From: Paracoccaceae bacterium | Lineage (GTDB): Bacteria; Pseudomonadota; Alphaproteobacteria; Rhodobacterales; Rhodobacteraceae | Direction of reading: 5' to 3' | Assembly: GCA_007128135.1 (NCBI GenBank) | Contig: SKYA01000068.1 | Coordinates: 1 to 64,000 of the forward strand | DNA: 64,000 nucleotides | The notes under the pieces: model-generated | Database searches by the model: none | Seen by the model: only the letters and a program-made list of their open reading frames with translations | Told to the model about the DNA's origin: nothing | Part shown: positions 30,362 through 41,607 of the stretch, in pieces | Numbering within the stretch: position 1 is the stretch's first letter | How the letters are laid out: the number at the start of each line of letters is the position of its first letter | Made by a program: the position numbers and the translations under genes

Positions 30362-31315
30362 ATGCTCTTTGCCTTGCTGGATTATCTCGCGCGGCATGCG
30401 CGGCATGTGCTTCTCTGGGGGCTGGCGCTGGGCATTCTCGGGGGACTTTTCGCGCCGCAGATGGCGCTTACGCTGCAATGGACCGTGGCACCGATCGTGG
30501 CGACTCTTCTCTTTCTGGCCGTGCTGCGGCTAGGGCCAGAAGGGGTGCGCGCGGGGCTTCATGGCTGGCGGCAGGGGCTGGCAGTGGTGCTCGGGTTGCA
30601 GCTTGTGGTTCCGGTGCTCGTCGTGCTGGCCGCGCGCGGGTGGGGGCTGGAAGGGACGCTGCTGGTGGGCATCATTCTGGTGCTTTCCGCCGCCCCTATC
30701 ACCGGCAGCCCGAATATTGCCATCATGTCGGGGGCCTCGGGTGCGGTTGCGTTGCGCCAGCTCGTGCTGGGAACGGCGCTTCTGCCGCTGACGACGCTGC
30801 CGGTCTTTATGCTCATGCCCGATCTGGGCGCACCAGCCGAGGTGATGGCCATCGTCGCCCGGCTGCTGTTGCTGATTGCCGCTGCCGCTGCGCTGGGCCT
30901 GTGGCTGCGCGCGCGCGGCATCGTCCGGGGCGATGCACGCAGCCTGCGCATGATCGATGGCAGCACTTCGCTTCTGCTGGCACTCATCGTGATTGCCCTG
31001 ATGGGCGCTGTCGGGCCTGCGCTGCTCTCCAGCCTTCGGGCCTGGGGCACGCTCGCGCTTGTGCTGGCGCTGGGGTTCGGCCTGCAACTTGGGCTGCTGT
31101 TGGCATTGCGGCGCCATCTGCCCCTGCCTGAACTTGCCGCGCTCAGCCAGGCGGCGGGCAATCGCAACATCGCGCTGTTTCTGGGTGTGCTGCCGCTGGG
31201 AATGGCCAGCGATCTGTTCCTGTTCATCGGGCTTTACCAGATCCCGATGTATCTGACCCCGGTCGTGATGGGCTGGGTCTATCTGCGCATGGGCCTGAAC
31301 CGCAGCCCTGGTTGA
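30362..31315 (+). CDS. Multi-TM transporter, bile acid:Na+ symporter (BASS)-like
   Basis: About ten hydrophobic segments; SAAPITGSPNIAIMSGASGAVALRQLVLGTALLPLTTLPVF. Confidence 0.65.
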   Translation: MLFALLDYLARHARHVLLWGLALGILGGLFAPQMALTLQWTVAPIVATLLFLAVLRLGPEGVRAGLHGWRQGLAVVLGLQLVVPVLVVLAARGWGLEGTLLVGIILVLSAAPITGSPNIAIMSGASGAVALRQLVLGTALLPLTTLPVFMLMPDLGAPAEVMAIVARLLLLIAAAAALGLWLRARGIVRGDARSLRMIDGSTSLLLALIVIALMGAVGPALLSSLRAWGTLALVLALGFGLQLGLLLALRRHLPLPELAALSQAAGNRNIALFLGVLPLGMASDLFLFIGLYQIPMYLTPVVMGWVYLRMGLNRSPG

Positions 31316-31378
31316 CTTTCACGCCGCACCTCCTGTAGCAGCCAGCGCAAGCCCCGCCCCATAGATGAAGGCCACCCG

Positions 31379-32356
31379 ATGACCCTTCCCGCACCCTCAC
31401 ATCAGGACAGTTCCGCGCTGGATGACGGGCGCGAAGTCCTGCGCGCCGAGGCAGCGTCACTGAACATGCTTGCCGAGGCGCTGGATGCGCGCTTCGCCCG
31501 GGCCGCCGAAATGATCCTTGCAACGCGCGGACGGCTGATCGTGGCGGGGATCGGCAAATCCGGTCATGTCGGGCGCAAGATAGCAGCCACCTTCGCCTCG
31601 ACCGGAACGCCCGCCCACTTCGTCCATGCCGCCGAGGCCAGCCATGGCGACCTAGGCATGATCACGCGCGATGACATCTGCCTGCTGCTGTCGAAATCGG
31701 GCGAGACAGCCGAACTGGGGGATCTCATCTCCTACACGCGGCGGTTCAGCGTCGGGCTGATCTCGATCACGGGCAACCCCGAGAGCACGCTGGCGCAGAA
31801 ATCCGATATCGCGCTCATCCTGCCCGACGCGCCCGAAGTCTGTGCCATCGGCATGGCGCCCACCACCTCGACCACGATGAGCATGGCGCTGGGGGACGCG
31901 CTGGCCGTTGCCGTGATGCGGCAGAAAGGGTTCGACCCGGCGCAGTTCCACCTGTTCCACCCCGGCGGCAAGCTGGGCGCGCAATTCCTGCGCGTGGGAG
32001 AGTTGATGTATCGCGGCGATGCCCTGCCACTCGTGACCGAGGACCAGCCCATGGAAGATGTGCTGATGCGCATGACCGGCACCGGCTATGGCGTGGCCAT
32101 CGTGGTGCATGACGGTCGGCTGACAGGAATCATCACTGATGGCGACCTGCGCCGCAACATGGACGGGCTGATGCAGCGCGTCGCAGGCGATGTCGCGACC
32201 CGCAGCCCCAAGACAATCGGCCCCGATGCGCTTGTCTCCGAAGCCGTGGCCGTGATGAATGGCAACAAGGTCAATGCGCTTTGCGTGATTGACGAGGCAA
32301 GCCGCGTCATCGGGATGATCCGCCTGCATGACTGTCTGCGCGCCGGTGTGATCTGA
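31379..32356 (+). CDS. kdsD: Arabinose-5-phosphate isomerase, KpsF/GutQ family (SIS + CBS)
   Basis: VAGIGKSGHVGRKIAATFASTGTPAHFVHAAEASHGDLGMI...FHPGGKLGAQFLRVGELM...GIITDGDLRRNMD. Confidence 0.92.
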   Translation: MTLPAPSHQDSSALDDGREVLRAEAASLNMLAEALDARFARAAEMILATRGRLIVAGIGKSGHVGRKIAATFASTGTPAHFVHAAEASHGDLGMITRDDICLLLSKSGETAELGDLISYTRRFSVGLISITGNPESTLAQKSDIALILPDAPEVCAIGMAPTTSTTMSMALGDALAVAVMRQKGFDPAQFHLFHPGGKLGAQFLRVGELMYRGDALPLVTEDQPMEDVLMRMTGTGYGVAIVVHDGRLTGIITDGDLRRNMDGLMQRVAGDVATRSPKTIGPDALVSEAVAVMNGNKVNALCVIDEASRVIGMIRLHDCLRAGVI

Positions 32357-32357
32357 G

Positions 32358-33152
32358 ATGCGGACAGTCATCATCATTCCCGCGCGCTATGCGTCAACCC
32401 GCTACCCCGGCAAGCCGCTGGTAGGGCTGACCGGAGCCACCGGCGAGAGCCGCAGCCTGATCGAGCGAAGCTGGCATGCTGCGCGATCCGTGGCAGGTGT
32501 CGATGCGGTCTTTGTTGCCACGGATGACGCGCGCATCCGCGAGGCCGCCGAAGCCTTCGGCGCCGAGGTGGTGATGACCGCCGAGAGTTGCGCCAATGGC
32601 ACCGAGCGCTGCGCCGACGCCATCGCGCGGATGGGGGTCAAGCCCGAGATCGTGGTCAACCTGCAAGGCGACGCCCCGCTGACCCCTGCCTGGTTTGTCG
32701 AGGCGCTGATCAAGGCCATGCAGGATGGCGCGACAATGGCCACCCCGGTCCTGCGCCTGACACCGGAAACCCATGCCCGCTTTGTCGAAGACCGCCGCAA
32801 CGGGATGGTCGGCGGCACCACGGCAGTAATGGATGCGAAGGGTCGCGCACTCTATTTCTCGAAGGAAGTGCTGCCCTATACGGGCCGCAGCTATGGCGCG
32901 GACGAGACGGTCCCGGCCTTTCACCATGTCGGCGTCTATGCCTATACGCCCGATGCGCTGGCGCGCTACATGGCGGCGGGCCCCTGCGCGCTGGAAGAGC
33001 TGGAGGGGCTGGAGCAGTTGCGCTTTCTCTACCACGGCATCCCCATCACCTGCGTCCAGGTCGAGGCGCGCGGTCGCGAATTCTGGGAACTGAACAACCC
33101 CGCGGACGTGCCCCGCATAGAGGCCGTCCTTGCGCAGGAGGGAATTGCATGA
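32358..33152 (+). CDS. kdsB: 3-deoxy-manno-octulosonate cytidylyltransferase
   Basis: VIIIPARYASTRYPGKPLVGLTG...VVNLQGDAPLTP...HHVGVYAYTPDALARY. Confidence 0.94.
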   Translation: MRTVIIIPARYASTRYPGKPLVGLTGATGESRSLIERSWHAARSVAGVDAVFVATDDARIREAAEAFGAEVVMTAESCANGTERCADAIARMGVKPEIVVNLQGDAPLTPAWFVEALIKAMQDGATMATPVLRLTPETHARFVEDRRNGMVGGTTAVMDAKGRALYFSKEVLPYTGRSYGADETVPAFHHVGVYAYTPDALARYMAAGPCALEELEGLEQLRFLYHGIPITCVQVEARGREFWELNNPADVPRIEAVLAQEGIA

Positions 33153-33961
33153 GTGTCACGCTGGGAGCATTCGAGATCGGCAATGACCGGCCTTTCGTGC
33201 TCATCTCCGGGCCATGCCAGATGGAATCGCTGGAGCATGCGCGGCGGATCGCCGGGTCACTGGTCGAGACCTGCGCGCGGCTGGGCATCCCCTTCATCTT
33301 CAAGGCCAGTTATGACAAGGCAAACCGCTCCAGCCTTGCAGGCCAGCGCGGGCTGGGAATCGAGAAGGGGCTGGATGTGCTGGCGCGCATCCGCGAAGAG
33401 TTCGGCTGCCCGGTGCTGACCGATGTGCACGAGTCCGGCCATTGCGCGCCTGCGGCCGAGATCTGCGACATCCTGCAAATCCCGGCCTTCCTGTGCCGCC
33501 AGACCGACCTGCTGCTGGCTGCCGGTGCGACAGGCCGCGTGATCAATATCAAGAAAGGGCAGTTTCTGGCTCCCTGGGACATGGTGCATGTGGCCGCCAA
33601 GGTTGCCTCTACCGGCAATACGCGGATCATGCTGTGCGAGCGCGGCACCTCCTTCGGCTACAACACGCTGCTGTCCGACTTCCGTGCCCTGCCGATCATG
33701 GCGCAGACCGGCTATCCGGTGATCTATGACGCCACCCATTCGGTGCAGCAGCCCGGCGGGCTGGGCGGCGCTTCCGGCGGACAGCGCGAATTCGTCCCGC
33801 CACTGGCGCGCGCAGCACTGGCCGTGGGCTGTGCGGGGCTGTTCATCGAGACGCATGAAGACCCGGACAACGCGCCGTCCGACGGGCCGAACATGGTTCC
33901 GCTTGACCAGATGGCAGGATTGCTGGAAGGCTTGGCGCGGCTGGACCGTATCATGAAATAG
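33149..33961 (+). CDS. kdsA: 3-deoxy-8-phosphooctulonate synthase
   Basis: PFVLISGPCQMES...FIFKASYDKANRSS...LTDVHESGHCAPAAEICDILQIPAFLCRQTDLLLAAG...INIKKGQFLAPWDM. ATG at 33149 overlaps the kdsB stop. Confidence 0.94.
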   Translation: MSVTLGAFEIGNDRPFVLISGPCQMESLEHARRIAGSLVETCARLGIPFIFKASYDKANRSSLAGQRGLGIEKGLDVLARIREEFGCPVLTDVHESGHCAPAAEICDILQIPAFLCRQTDLLLAAGATGRVINIKKGQFLAPWDMVHVAAKVASTGNTRIMLCERGTSFGYNTLLSDFRALPIMAQTGYPVIYDATHSVQQPGGLGGASGGQREFVPPLARAALAVGCAGLFIETHEDPDNAPSDGPNMVPLDQMAGLLEGLARLDRIMK

Positions 33962-33966
33962 ATCCG

Positions 33967-34662
33967 ATGAAGAAGATTGGTGACTACTGGGTGCCCGATG
34001 TCGACACCTTCTGGTTTCGCAACCTGCGCAAGACACGCCAGAATTACGAGAATGGCGGGCAGGGCACCCAGTTACACCACCTGACCGGTGCCATCGGCCA
34101 TATCCGCGCTGCGGTCGGCACCGAGAGACTTGCCGCTGGGGTTGCCATTGACGCAGGCGCCAATATCGGCGCCTATTCCCGCCACATGGCCGCGGATTTC
34201 CTCCATGTACATGCCTTCGAACCCGCGCCCGATACCTATGAGTGCCTGGCCCGCAACGTGGCAGACTGGGGGCTGAAGGACAGGGTGACGACCTATCCCA
34301 ATGCGCTGTCGGCGCAGGAGGAAGGGGTCAGTATGGGCAGTGGCGGGTGGTTCCGCCGCTCGATCTCGCGCGAGGTTTCTGGACCCGGAAATATCCGGGC
34401 CTTCCCTGTCGACAGCCTGAAGCTGGACAATGTGCTGCTGCTCAAGCTTGATGTCGAAGGCTATGAACTCAAGGTCCTGACCGGAAGCACGCAGACCCTG
34501 GCGCGCTGCCGTCCTTTCGTGATGATCGAACTGAAGGACCGCAAGATCGCAAAGGGCACTGCCGACATGGCGCCGCACGAGTTTTTGCTGACGCAGGGAT
34601 ATGAGGTCGTTCTGAAACTGGGCGAACCATCGATAGACCGGCTGTACGCAACCAGGACGTGA
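33967..34662 (+). CDS. FkbM-family methyltransferase
   Basis: GVAIDAGANIGAYSRHMAADFLHVHAFEPAPDTYECLARNV...LLLKLDVEGYELKVLTGSTQTLARCRPFVMIELKD. Confidence 0.88.
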   Translation: MKKIGDYWVPDVDTFWFRNLRKTRQNYENGGQGTQLHHLTGAIGHIRAAVGTERLAAGVAIDAGANIGAYSRHMAADFLHVHAFEPAPDTYECLARNVADWGLKDRVTTYPNALSAQEEGVSMGSGGWFRRSISREVSGPGNIRAFPVDSLKLDNVLLLKLDVEGYELKVLTGSTQTLARCRPFVMIELKDRKIAKGTADMAPHEFLLTQGYEVVLKLGEPSIDRLYATRT

Positions 34663-34738
34663 TCAGCGCCGATAGCCGGAATGATGTGCGCCCTTCGCGG
34701 CTGGCACCAAACCTTTCACCAGCGCGGCACAAGCCCGC

Positions 34739-35830
34739 TCAGCCGCCGATAAATTCCTCGATATAGTCGCACGCCCGACTCAGGTTGTCGTCAATCCGGC
34801 CAAAGCGGTCCAGCACCTTCTGCGAGGCCTCGCGCGCAAACTCGGGATCTCGCGCAAAGGCTGCGAGCGTCTCCGGTCCGTCAAAGCGGGGCAATTCCGG
34901 GAAGAGAGCGGACATCTCGTCCATGATCATCACCGGGCGATCGAGATAGACCGAATCCAGCACAACAGTTGATTCCGGGCAGACCACGCTGTGACAAAGC
35001 TGCACGCAATCATGTATCGCGGCGTCCTTGAGCGGACCCTCATTGCTCATCGAGACAAGCAGGTTCGGATGACGTTTCAGCAATTCGGTATCATTCCCGG
35101 AATGGCTGCGATGCACCTTGCCGCGATGCGGGCGCACCACAACCCCTATATCGGGGTTGGCGGTCAGGAAACCATCCAGCATGGCATACCATTCTGCGAC
35201 CGTATCAGCCCCGAAACGCGCGCCCGCCCAGCGGAAGGACTGGCAGAACAGAACCCGCGAGCGATAGCGTGCAACCCAGTCACGCAATTCGTCGGATTGC
35301 GGCAGGAAAGGCAGGAACGGCTTCTTGATGAACCCCGTCACCCTCACCTTCAAGAGCGAATTGCGCGACAGGAACCTTTCTTCCAGCTGCGTGCATTGCC
35401 AAAGCAGCAGGCGCCCGGCCTCATACTCGACCCCGGTTGACTGGCCCGAACCGGTGGGCGCGTTCACGCCCGACTGATAGGCGCCATGCTGCACAAAGAT
35501 CACCGGCTTTCCTGAACGGCGGATGGCAGAGGACCGGAACGCGCGCGAGCTGCGGTCCAGCGCCGGATCGGTGATCACCAGAACTGCATCTCCAGCAGCC
35601 AGATCACGCTGGAACAGAAACTTGCTGCGCAGCCTCGACACCGGAACCGGCGCGAGCCCTAGCCTGGACAGCTTGCGCATCACCGGTCCGTCCGCGAGGA
35701 ATTTTCCCGCAGGCAGAAACAGCTTCACAGCAACATGTTTGCGCGCCTGAAGCGCAGACAGCAGGTAGGCGACCGTCTCGATGGTCGGCAGGCCATCCAG
35801 CCAGACCAGCAGGTTCCGCGTCTGAGGCAT
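34739..35830 (-). CDS. Capsule/wall-polymer type glycosyltransferase (GT-B-like, glycerophosphotransferase-like)
   Basis: GKPVIFVQHGAYQSGVNAPTG...NPDIGVVVRPHRGKVHRS...CHSVVCPESTVVLDSVYLDRPVMIMDE. Confidence 0.55.
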   Translation of the reverse strand: MPQTRNLLVWLDGLPTIETVAYLLSALQARKHVAVKLFLPAGKFLADGPVMRKLSRLGLAPVPVSRLRSKFLFQRDLAAGDAVLVITDPALDRSSRAFRSSAIRRSGKPVIFVQHGAYQSGVNAPTGSGQSTGVEYEAGRLLLWQCTQLEERFLSRNSLLKVRVTGFIKKPFLPFLPQSDELRDWVARYRSRVLFCQSFRWAGARFGADTVAEWYAMLDGFLTANPDIGVVVRPHRGKVHRSHSGNDTELLKRHPNLLVSMSNEGPLKDAAIHDCVQLCHSVVCPESTVVLDSVYLDRPVMIMDEMSALFPELPRFDGPETLAAFARDPEFAREASQKVLDRFGRIDDNLSRACDYIEEFIGG

Positions 35831-35921
35831 GATGTCCCCTGTTCGTCTGCCGGGTTCCCTGTTTAGGTTCCAGACAGGCCCTTCAGGCGCCAAGAGATGC
35901 CGCCTGAAGGGACACTTAAGA

Positions 35922-36623
35922 TCATTCGGCGGCGCTGGCCTTTGCCTCGTATTCGGCCGCTTCCGCCAGCCATTCGGCGGCGTAATCGACCTCCTGCCAT
36001 TCCTTGAACCACGGGCCCCCGCGGGTGTGATGGACGGCTTGCGGATAGCCCTCTGCGGGCTTGTCATACCAGCCTTCCAGCCAGTTCCAGCCTGTCGGCA
36101 GCGCGCCGATCTCGTCATCCTGCGCCCATTGCATGCGGTGCAGATAGGCGCCGCTCTCGCGGTTCACAAGCTCCGGCGTGAGCTGCTTAGTGCTGGGATG
36201 GGCGCAGTTCATCAGCATGAAGGAAGACCAGTTCTTGCGCGGATAGGCGCTTTGGGGCACGCCATCCATCTTGGTCGTCTCCTTGGGCTTGTAGTCGTGC
36301 TGCACGCACAGGACCGCGTATTTCGGGTCCATGTATTGCTGCAACTCCGCGACATCGCCGAAGAACAGGAAATCGCAATCGACAAAGATCGCCCAGCCCT
36401 CATAGCCTGCCAGATACGGCACCAGAAAGCGTGAATAGGTGAACTCGGTCGAGGCCAGCGGGTCGATCTCGCGGGTGTAGAGGCCCTGATCGACCAGGTC
36501 CTGCAGCTTGATCGGGATCACCTCGACCGGGATCGTGGCGTGTTTCTCCAGCGACTGTCTGGCGACCTGATAGGCTATATCCTCGCGTGAGTCCCAGCCG
36601 ATATAGACGCGAAGTTTCTCCAT
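35922..36623 (-). CDS. Glycosyltransferase (GT-A, GT8-like)
   Basis: LRVYIGWDSREDIAYQVARQSLEKHATIPVEVIPIKL...FTYSRFLVPYLAGYEGWAIFVDCDFLFFGDVAEL. Confidence 0.75.
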   Translation of the reverse strand: MEKLRVYIGWDSREDIAYQVARQSLEKHATIPVEVIPIKLQDLVDQGLYTREIDPLASTEFTYSRFLVPYLAGYEGWAIFVDCDFLFFGDVAELQQYMDPKYAVLCVQHDYKPKETTKMDGVPQSAYPRKNWSSFMLMNCAHPSTKQLTPELVNRESGAYLHRMQWAQDDEIGALPTGWNWLEGWYDKPAEGYPQAVHHTRGGPWFKEWQEVDYAAEWLAEAAEYEAKASAAE

Positions 36624-36726
36624 GGATGTTCATCCTCTTGATGGTGCGCGCGCTTGCGCGCTGTCATAACGCGGATGCAAGGCAAGGAAAACCGCAATCG
36701 GCCAAGGCGCATTGCCGCAGGCAGGA

Positions 36727-38034
36727 TCACGCCCGCCCATCCAGCCTGCGCGTGACACTCTCGAACGCCTTCTCCAGCGGGGCCATGGTTCTGGCAAGTA
36801 CAGTCTCGGCTGCGGCCAGAAAGGGCGCTCGAAACTCCGCGTCCTGCGCCTTGACCACGGCCTCGGCCAGGGCCTCGGCGCTCGCGACCTCCAGCGCCGC
36901 ACCGCGCGCGCGCAGAATGTCATAGGCCGCGCGGAAATTTCCGGTCTGCGGGCCATGGACCACCATCACGCCCAGCGCCAGCGCCTCGAACGGATTCTTG
37001 CCGGCCATGACAACCCCTTCCAGAGGCAGCGACTGGCCCGGATAGGCGACCGGAACAATCCGGTACCACGCCCCCATCTCGCCCAGAGAATCCGCAATAT
37101 ATATGCAGGTGTCCTTCGTGATCGGGTCATTTCGCGACCGCCGTGCAACCTGGTCCCGCGCAAACACTGCGCACGCATCGGCCTCGGTCCTGTCAGCCTC
37201 GCGCATCTGCCGCGGCGCGATGATCAGCAGTATCTCCGGGCACAGGCGCATGGCATGCGCCTGTGCCTGCATGATCAGCGCCTCCTCGACCTGCCGGGTC
37301 GAGGCAGCAAGCCAGACAGGGCGGTTTCCAATCTGCCCGAGCAGGGCGTGACGCGCCTCGGTCTGGTCCGGCGGCGGGGTGGATGCCGCCTTGAGCAGCC
37401 CCGTCACCTGCATCCTGTCCGCCGGGGCACCAAGATCCAGAAACAGAGCGTGCGAGCGGTCATCCTGCACATGAATCTCGTCAAAAAGCCCCATCAGCCA
37501 GCCATTAGCACGCGTCACCCGGCTGCGGCGCCGGTGGCGGCGCGCCGTGACATGGGTGTTGAGCATCAGCATCGGAACGCCGCGGCGGCGGGTCTCGTTC
37601 ATCAGGCGCGGCCAGAGATCCATTTCAGAAAGTACGAACAGATCCGGCCGCCAGTGCCCAAGAAACCGATTCACCGGACCGGGGCAGTCGATGGGCGCAT
37701 AGTGATGGATCACACGGGGGGGCAACCGACGATTTGCCAGCGCCTCGGCCGAGGCCCGCGTGACCGAGGTCAGAAGAAAATGCGTCTGTGGCCGCGCGGC
37801 GGACAGGCGCTCAAGCAGGGTCAGCAGAACAGTCGTCTCGCCCACGCTCACGCCATGCAGCCAGACCAGTTCGCCGTCAGGCCGGGGGCAGGCCGCATGG
37901 CCCCATTTCTCGGACAGTCGGGCCGGATCTTCCTTGTCCCTGCGCGCGCGGATACGCAACGCGAGCGCCCAGACCGGCGGCAGCAGCGCCGAGAGCGCAA
38001 GATAGAGACGGATTAGAAACGGTTTCGCGGCCAT
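36727..38034 (-). CDS. waaA: 3-deoxy-D-manno-octulosonic acid transferase
   Basis: WLHGVSVGETTVLLTLLERL...HYAPIDCPGPVNRFLGHWRPDLFVLSEMDLWPRLMNETRRRGVPMLMLNTHV. Confidence 0.92.
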   Translation of the reverse strand: MAAKPFLIRLYLALSALLPPVWALALRIRARRDKEDPARLSEKWGHAACPRPDGELVWLHGVSVGETTVLLTLLERLSAARPQTHFLLTSVTRASAEALANRRLPPRVIHHYAPIDCPGPVNRFLGHWRPDLFVLSEMDLWPRLMNETRRRGVPMLMLNTHVTARRHRRRSRVTRANGWLMGLFDEIHVQDDRSHALFLDLGAPADRMQVTGLLKAASTPPPDQTEARHALLGQIGNRPVWLAASTRQVEEALIMQAQAHAMRLCPEILLIIAPRQMREADRTEADACAVFARDQVARRSRNDPITKDTCIYIADSLGEMGAWYRIVPVAYPGQSLPLEGVVMAGKNPFEALALGVMVVHGPQTGNFRAAYDILRARGAALEVASAEALAEAVVKAQDAEFRAPFLAAAETVLARTMAPLEKAFESVTRRLDGRA

Positions 38035-38319
38035 GCGCGCAGCCCATGCCTGCAAGTGTTCCGCCCAGCCCTATATCACGCCCAGCCGCAGGGGCAATCA
38101 CAGGCCCGACACTGCCGCAATATCTTGCCTCCGCCGAACTGCAGATTGGCATTGTCCTGACTGCCGGCTTCCCGCTCATGCGCGGCCGAGCCTTGATCCG
38201 GCAAGGAAACATGATAGACGATTGCGCTAACGTGAACATGAAGCTGCCTGACCTGGGCGAAACCCTGCCGGATGCGCAGAGACGCCTTGACCCGGCCTTG
38301 CTGCCAGAAAGGACATGAC

Positions 38320-39777
<1,458 letters not shown>

Positions 39778-39832
39778 GGCAGTTCGTTTGCACGGCGGCA
39801 GGCGCACAGGGTCGGGCGCTCGGGGGCAGGAC

Positions 39833-40066
39833 ATGGATCACACGACAATCTTCCTTCTGGGTGTCTATCTGGTGCCCCTCGCCTTTCTCAGCCTTATGCG
39901 GGCCTGGGCCGACAGCCGGCCGCCCGCGGTCGCCTTGCTGCTCGGCGCGATCGCGGCAGGCTGCATCGGCTATGTCGCAGTCGCACGCGAAGAAGGGATA
40001 TTCCGCCTGCGCGAAATCCCGGAACTGACCCTCGAGTTGGCCGCACGGATTGTCGCGATCTTCTGA
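39833..40066 (+). CDS. Small membrane protein (two TM helices)
   Basis: MDHTTIFLLGVYLVPLAFLSLMRAWADSRPPAVALLLGAIAAGCIGYVAVAREEGIFRLREIPELTLELAARIVAIF. Confidence 0.6.
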   Translation: MDHTTIFLLGVYLVPLAFLSLMRAWADSRPPAVALLLGAIAAGCIGYVAVAREEGIFRLREIPELTLELAARIVAIF

Positions 40067-40203
40067 ACCTCGCCCTGCGCCCAGGGACTCGCATCGCCTT
40101 GCACGGCTGCCTGTTCCGGTGTAAGGGGCGGTTTCTCGATCTGCGTCCGGCCAGATGTGGCATGCCGAGGCGCAGGGACAACCACTACCGATAGGAGTTG
40201 GAA

Positions 40204-40404
40204 ATGCCCAAGATGAAGACCAAATCAGGCGCGAAGAAGCGCTTTTCCATGACAGCCTCGGGCAAGGTCAAGGCAGGTCAGGCCGGCAAGCGGCACGGCA
40301 TGATCAAGCGGACCAAGAAGTTCATTCGCGACGCGCGCGGCACCACGATCCTGTCCGATCAGGATTCGCGCATCGTCAAGAAATACATGCCCTACGACCG
40401 CTAA
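40204..40404 (+). CDS. rpmI: 50S ribosomal protein L35
   Basis: [54 protein letters not shown]. Confidence 0.97.
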   Translation: MPKMKTKSGAKKRFSMTASGKVKAGQAGKRHGMIKRTKKFIRDARGTTILSDQDSRIVKKYMPYDR

Positions 40405-40416
40405 GGAGAAGCTGTC

Positions 40417-40779
40417 ATGTCAAGAGTTACCTCCGGCAAAGTCACCCATGCCCGTCACCGCAAGGTCGTGAAGGCCGCAAAGGGCTATTATGGCGCGCGC
40501 TCGCGGAATTTCCGCACCGCGACCCAGGCTGTGGACAAGGCCAACCAGTATGCCACCCGCGACCGCAAGGTGCGCAAGCGCAATTTCCGCGCGCTGTGGA
40601 TTCAGCGAATCAACGCCGCCGTGCGTGAACTGGACCCGACCCTGACCTACTCGCGTTTCATCAATGCGCTGACTCTCGCCGGGATCGAGGTGGACCGGAA
40701 GGTTCTCGCCGATCTCGCCGTGCACGAACCCGAAGCCTTTGGCCAGATCGTCGCAAAGGCAAAGGCCGCAATGGCCTGA
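40417..40779 (+). CDS. rplT: 50S ribosomal protein L20
   Basis: [68 protein letters not shown]. Confidence 0.97.
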   Translation: MSRVTSGKVTHARHRKVVKAAKGYYGARSRNFRTATQAVDKANQYATRDRKVRKRNFRALWIQRINAAVRELDPTLTYSRFINALTLAGIEVDRKVLADLAVHEPEAFGQIVAKAKAAMA

Positions 40780-40802
40780 GCGCTCCCGCGTCAATCATCG
40801 GG

Positions 40803-40842
40803 CACCCGCGACAGCCATGCTGTCGCGGGTGTTTGCTTTTGC
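40803..40842 (+). terminator. Intrinsic terminator after rplT
   Basis: CACCCGCGACAGC-CAT-GCTGTCGCGGGTG followed by TTTGCTTTT; 13-bp perfect stem. Confidence 0.88.
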
Positions 40843-40863
40843 GGGGACAAGGCAAAGGCCCCG

Positions 40864-41607
40864 TCACAACCGGCCCGAGGCGATCAGCCGCGCGAGAAAG
40901 GCCTGCGTCGCCGGGGCCTGAGGGGCCGTGAACAGGCGATCGGGCGTGTCCTCCTCGACGATGCGCCCGTCGTAAAGAAAGCAGACACGATCCGCCACAT
41001 CGCGCGCAAAGCCCATCTCGTGGGTCACGATCACCATCGTCAATCCACGTGTCTTCAGGTCATGGATGATACGCAAGACCTCGCCCACCAGTTCAGGGTC
41101 AAGCGCGGCGGTTACCTCGTCCAGCAGCAGCACATCGGGGGCGTTCATCATGGCGCGCGCAATCGCCACACGCTGTTGCTGCCCGCCCGAGAGCTGCTCG
41201 GGGTAAGCCGTGGCAAAACGGTCCATGCCGAACAGGGACAGTATTTCGCGCGCGCGCTCATTGGCCGTTGCGCGGGGCATGCCCTGCACCTTGCGCGGCG
41301 CAAGGGTCAGGTTGTCCAGCACGGTCAGATGCGGGAACAGATTGTAGGACTGGAACACGATTCCCACGCGCTGCTGCAACCCGGTGCGCCCGAATTGCGC
41401 CGAGCCGACCGGCACGCCACCCAGCGTGATGCTGCCATGATCCGGCTCAATCAGGCGGTTGATGCAGCGTAGGAGCGTCGATTTTCCTGACCCCGAGGCC
41501 CCGATCAGGCAGACGACCTCATGCGCAGAGACATCCAGATCGACCCGGTCCAGCACAAGGCGGTTACCGAAATACTTGGTCAGTCCGCGGATCGCGATCT
41601 CTGCCAT
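40864..41607 (-). CDS. Polar amino acid ABC transporter ATP-binding protein
   Basis: LIGASGSGKSTLLRCINRLIEPDHGSI...LSGGQQQRVAIARAMMNAPDVLLLDEVTAALDPELVGEVLRIIHDLKTRGLTMVIVTHEMGFAR. Confidence 0.93.
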   Translation of the reverse strand: MAEIAIRGLTKYFGNRLVLDRVDLDVSAHEVVCLIGASGSGKSTLLRCINRLIEPDHGSITLGGVPVGSAQFGRTGLQQRVGIVFQSYNLFPHLTVLDNLTLAPRKVQGMPRATANERAREILSLFGMDRFATAYPEQLSGGQQQRVAIARAMMNAPDVLLLDEVTAALDPELVGEVLRIIHDLKTRGLTMVIVTHEMGFARDVADRVCFLYDGRIVEEDTPDRLFTAPQAPATQAFLARLIASGRL

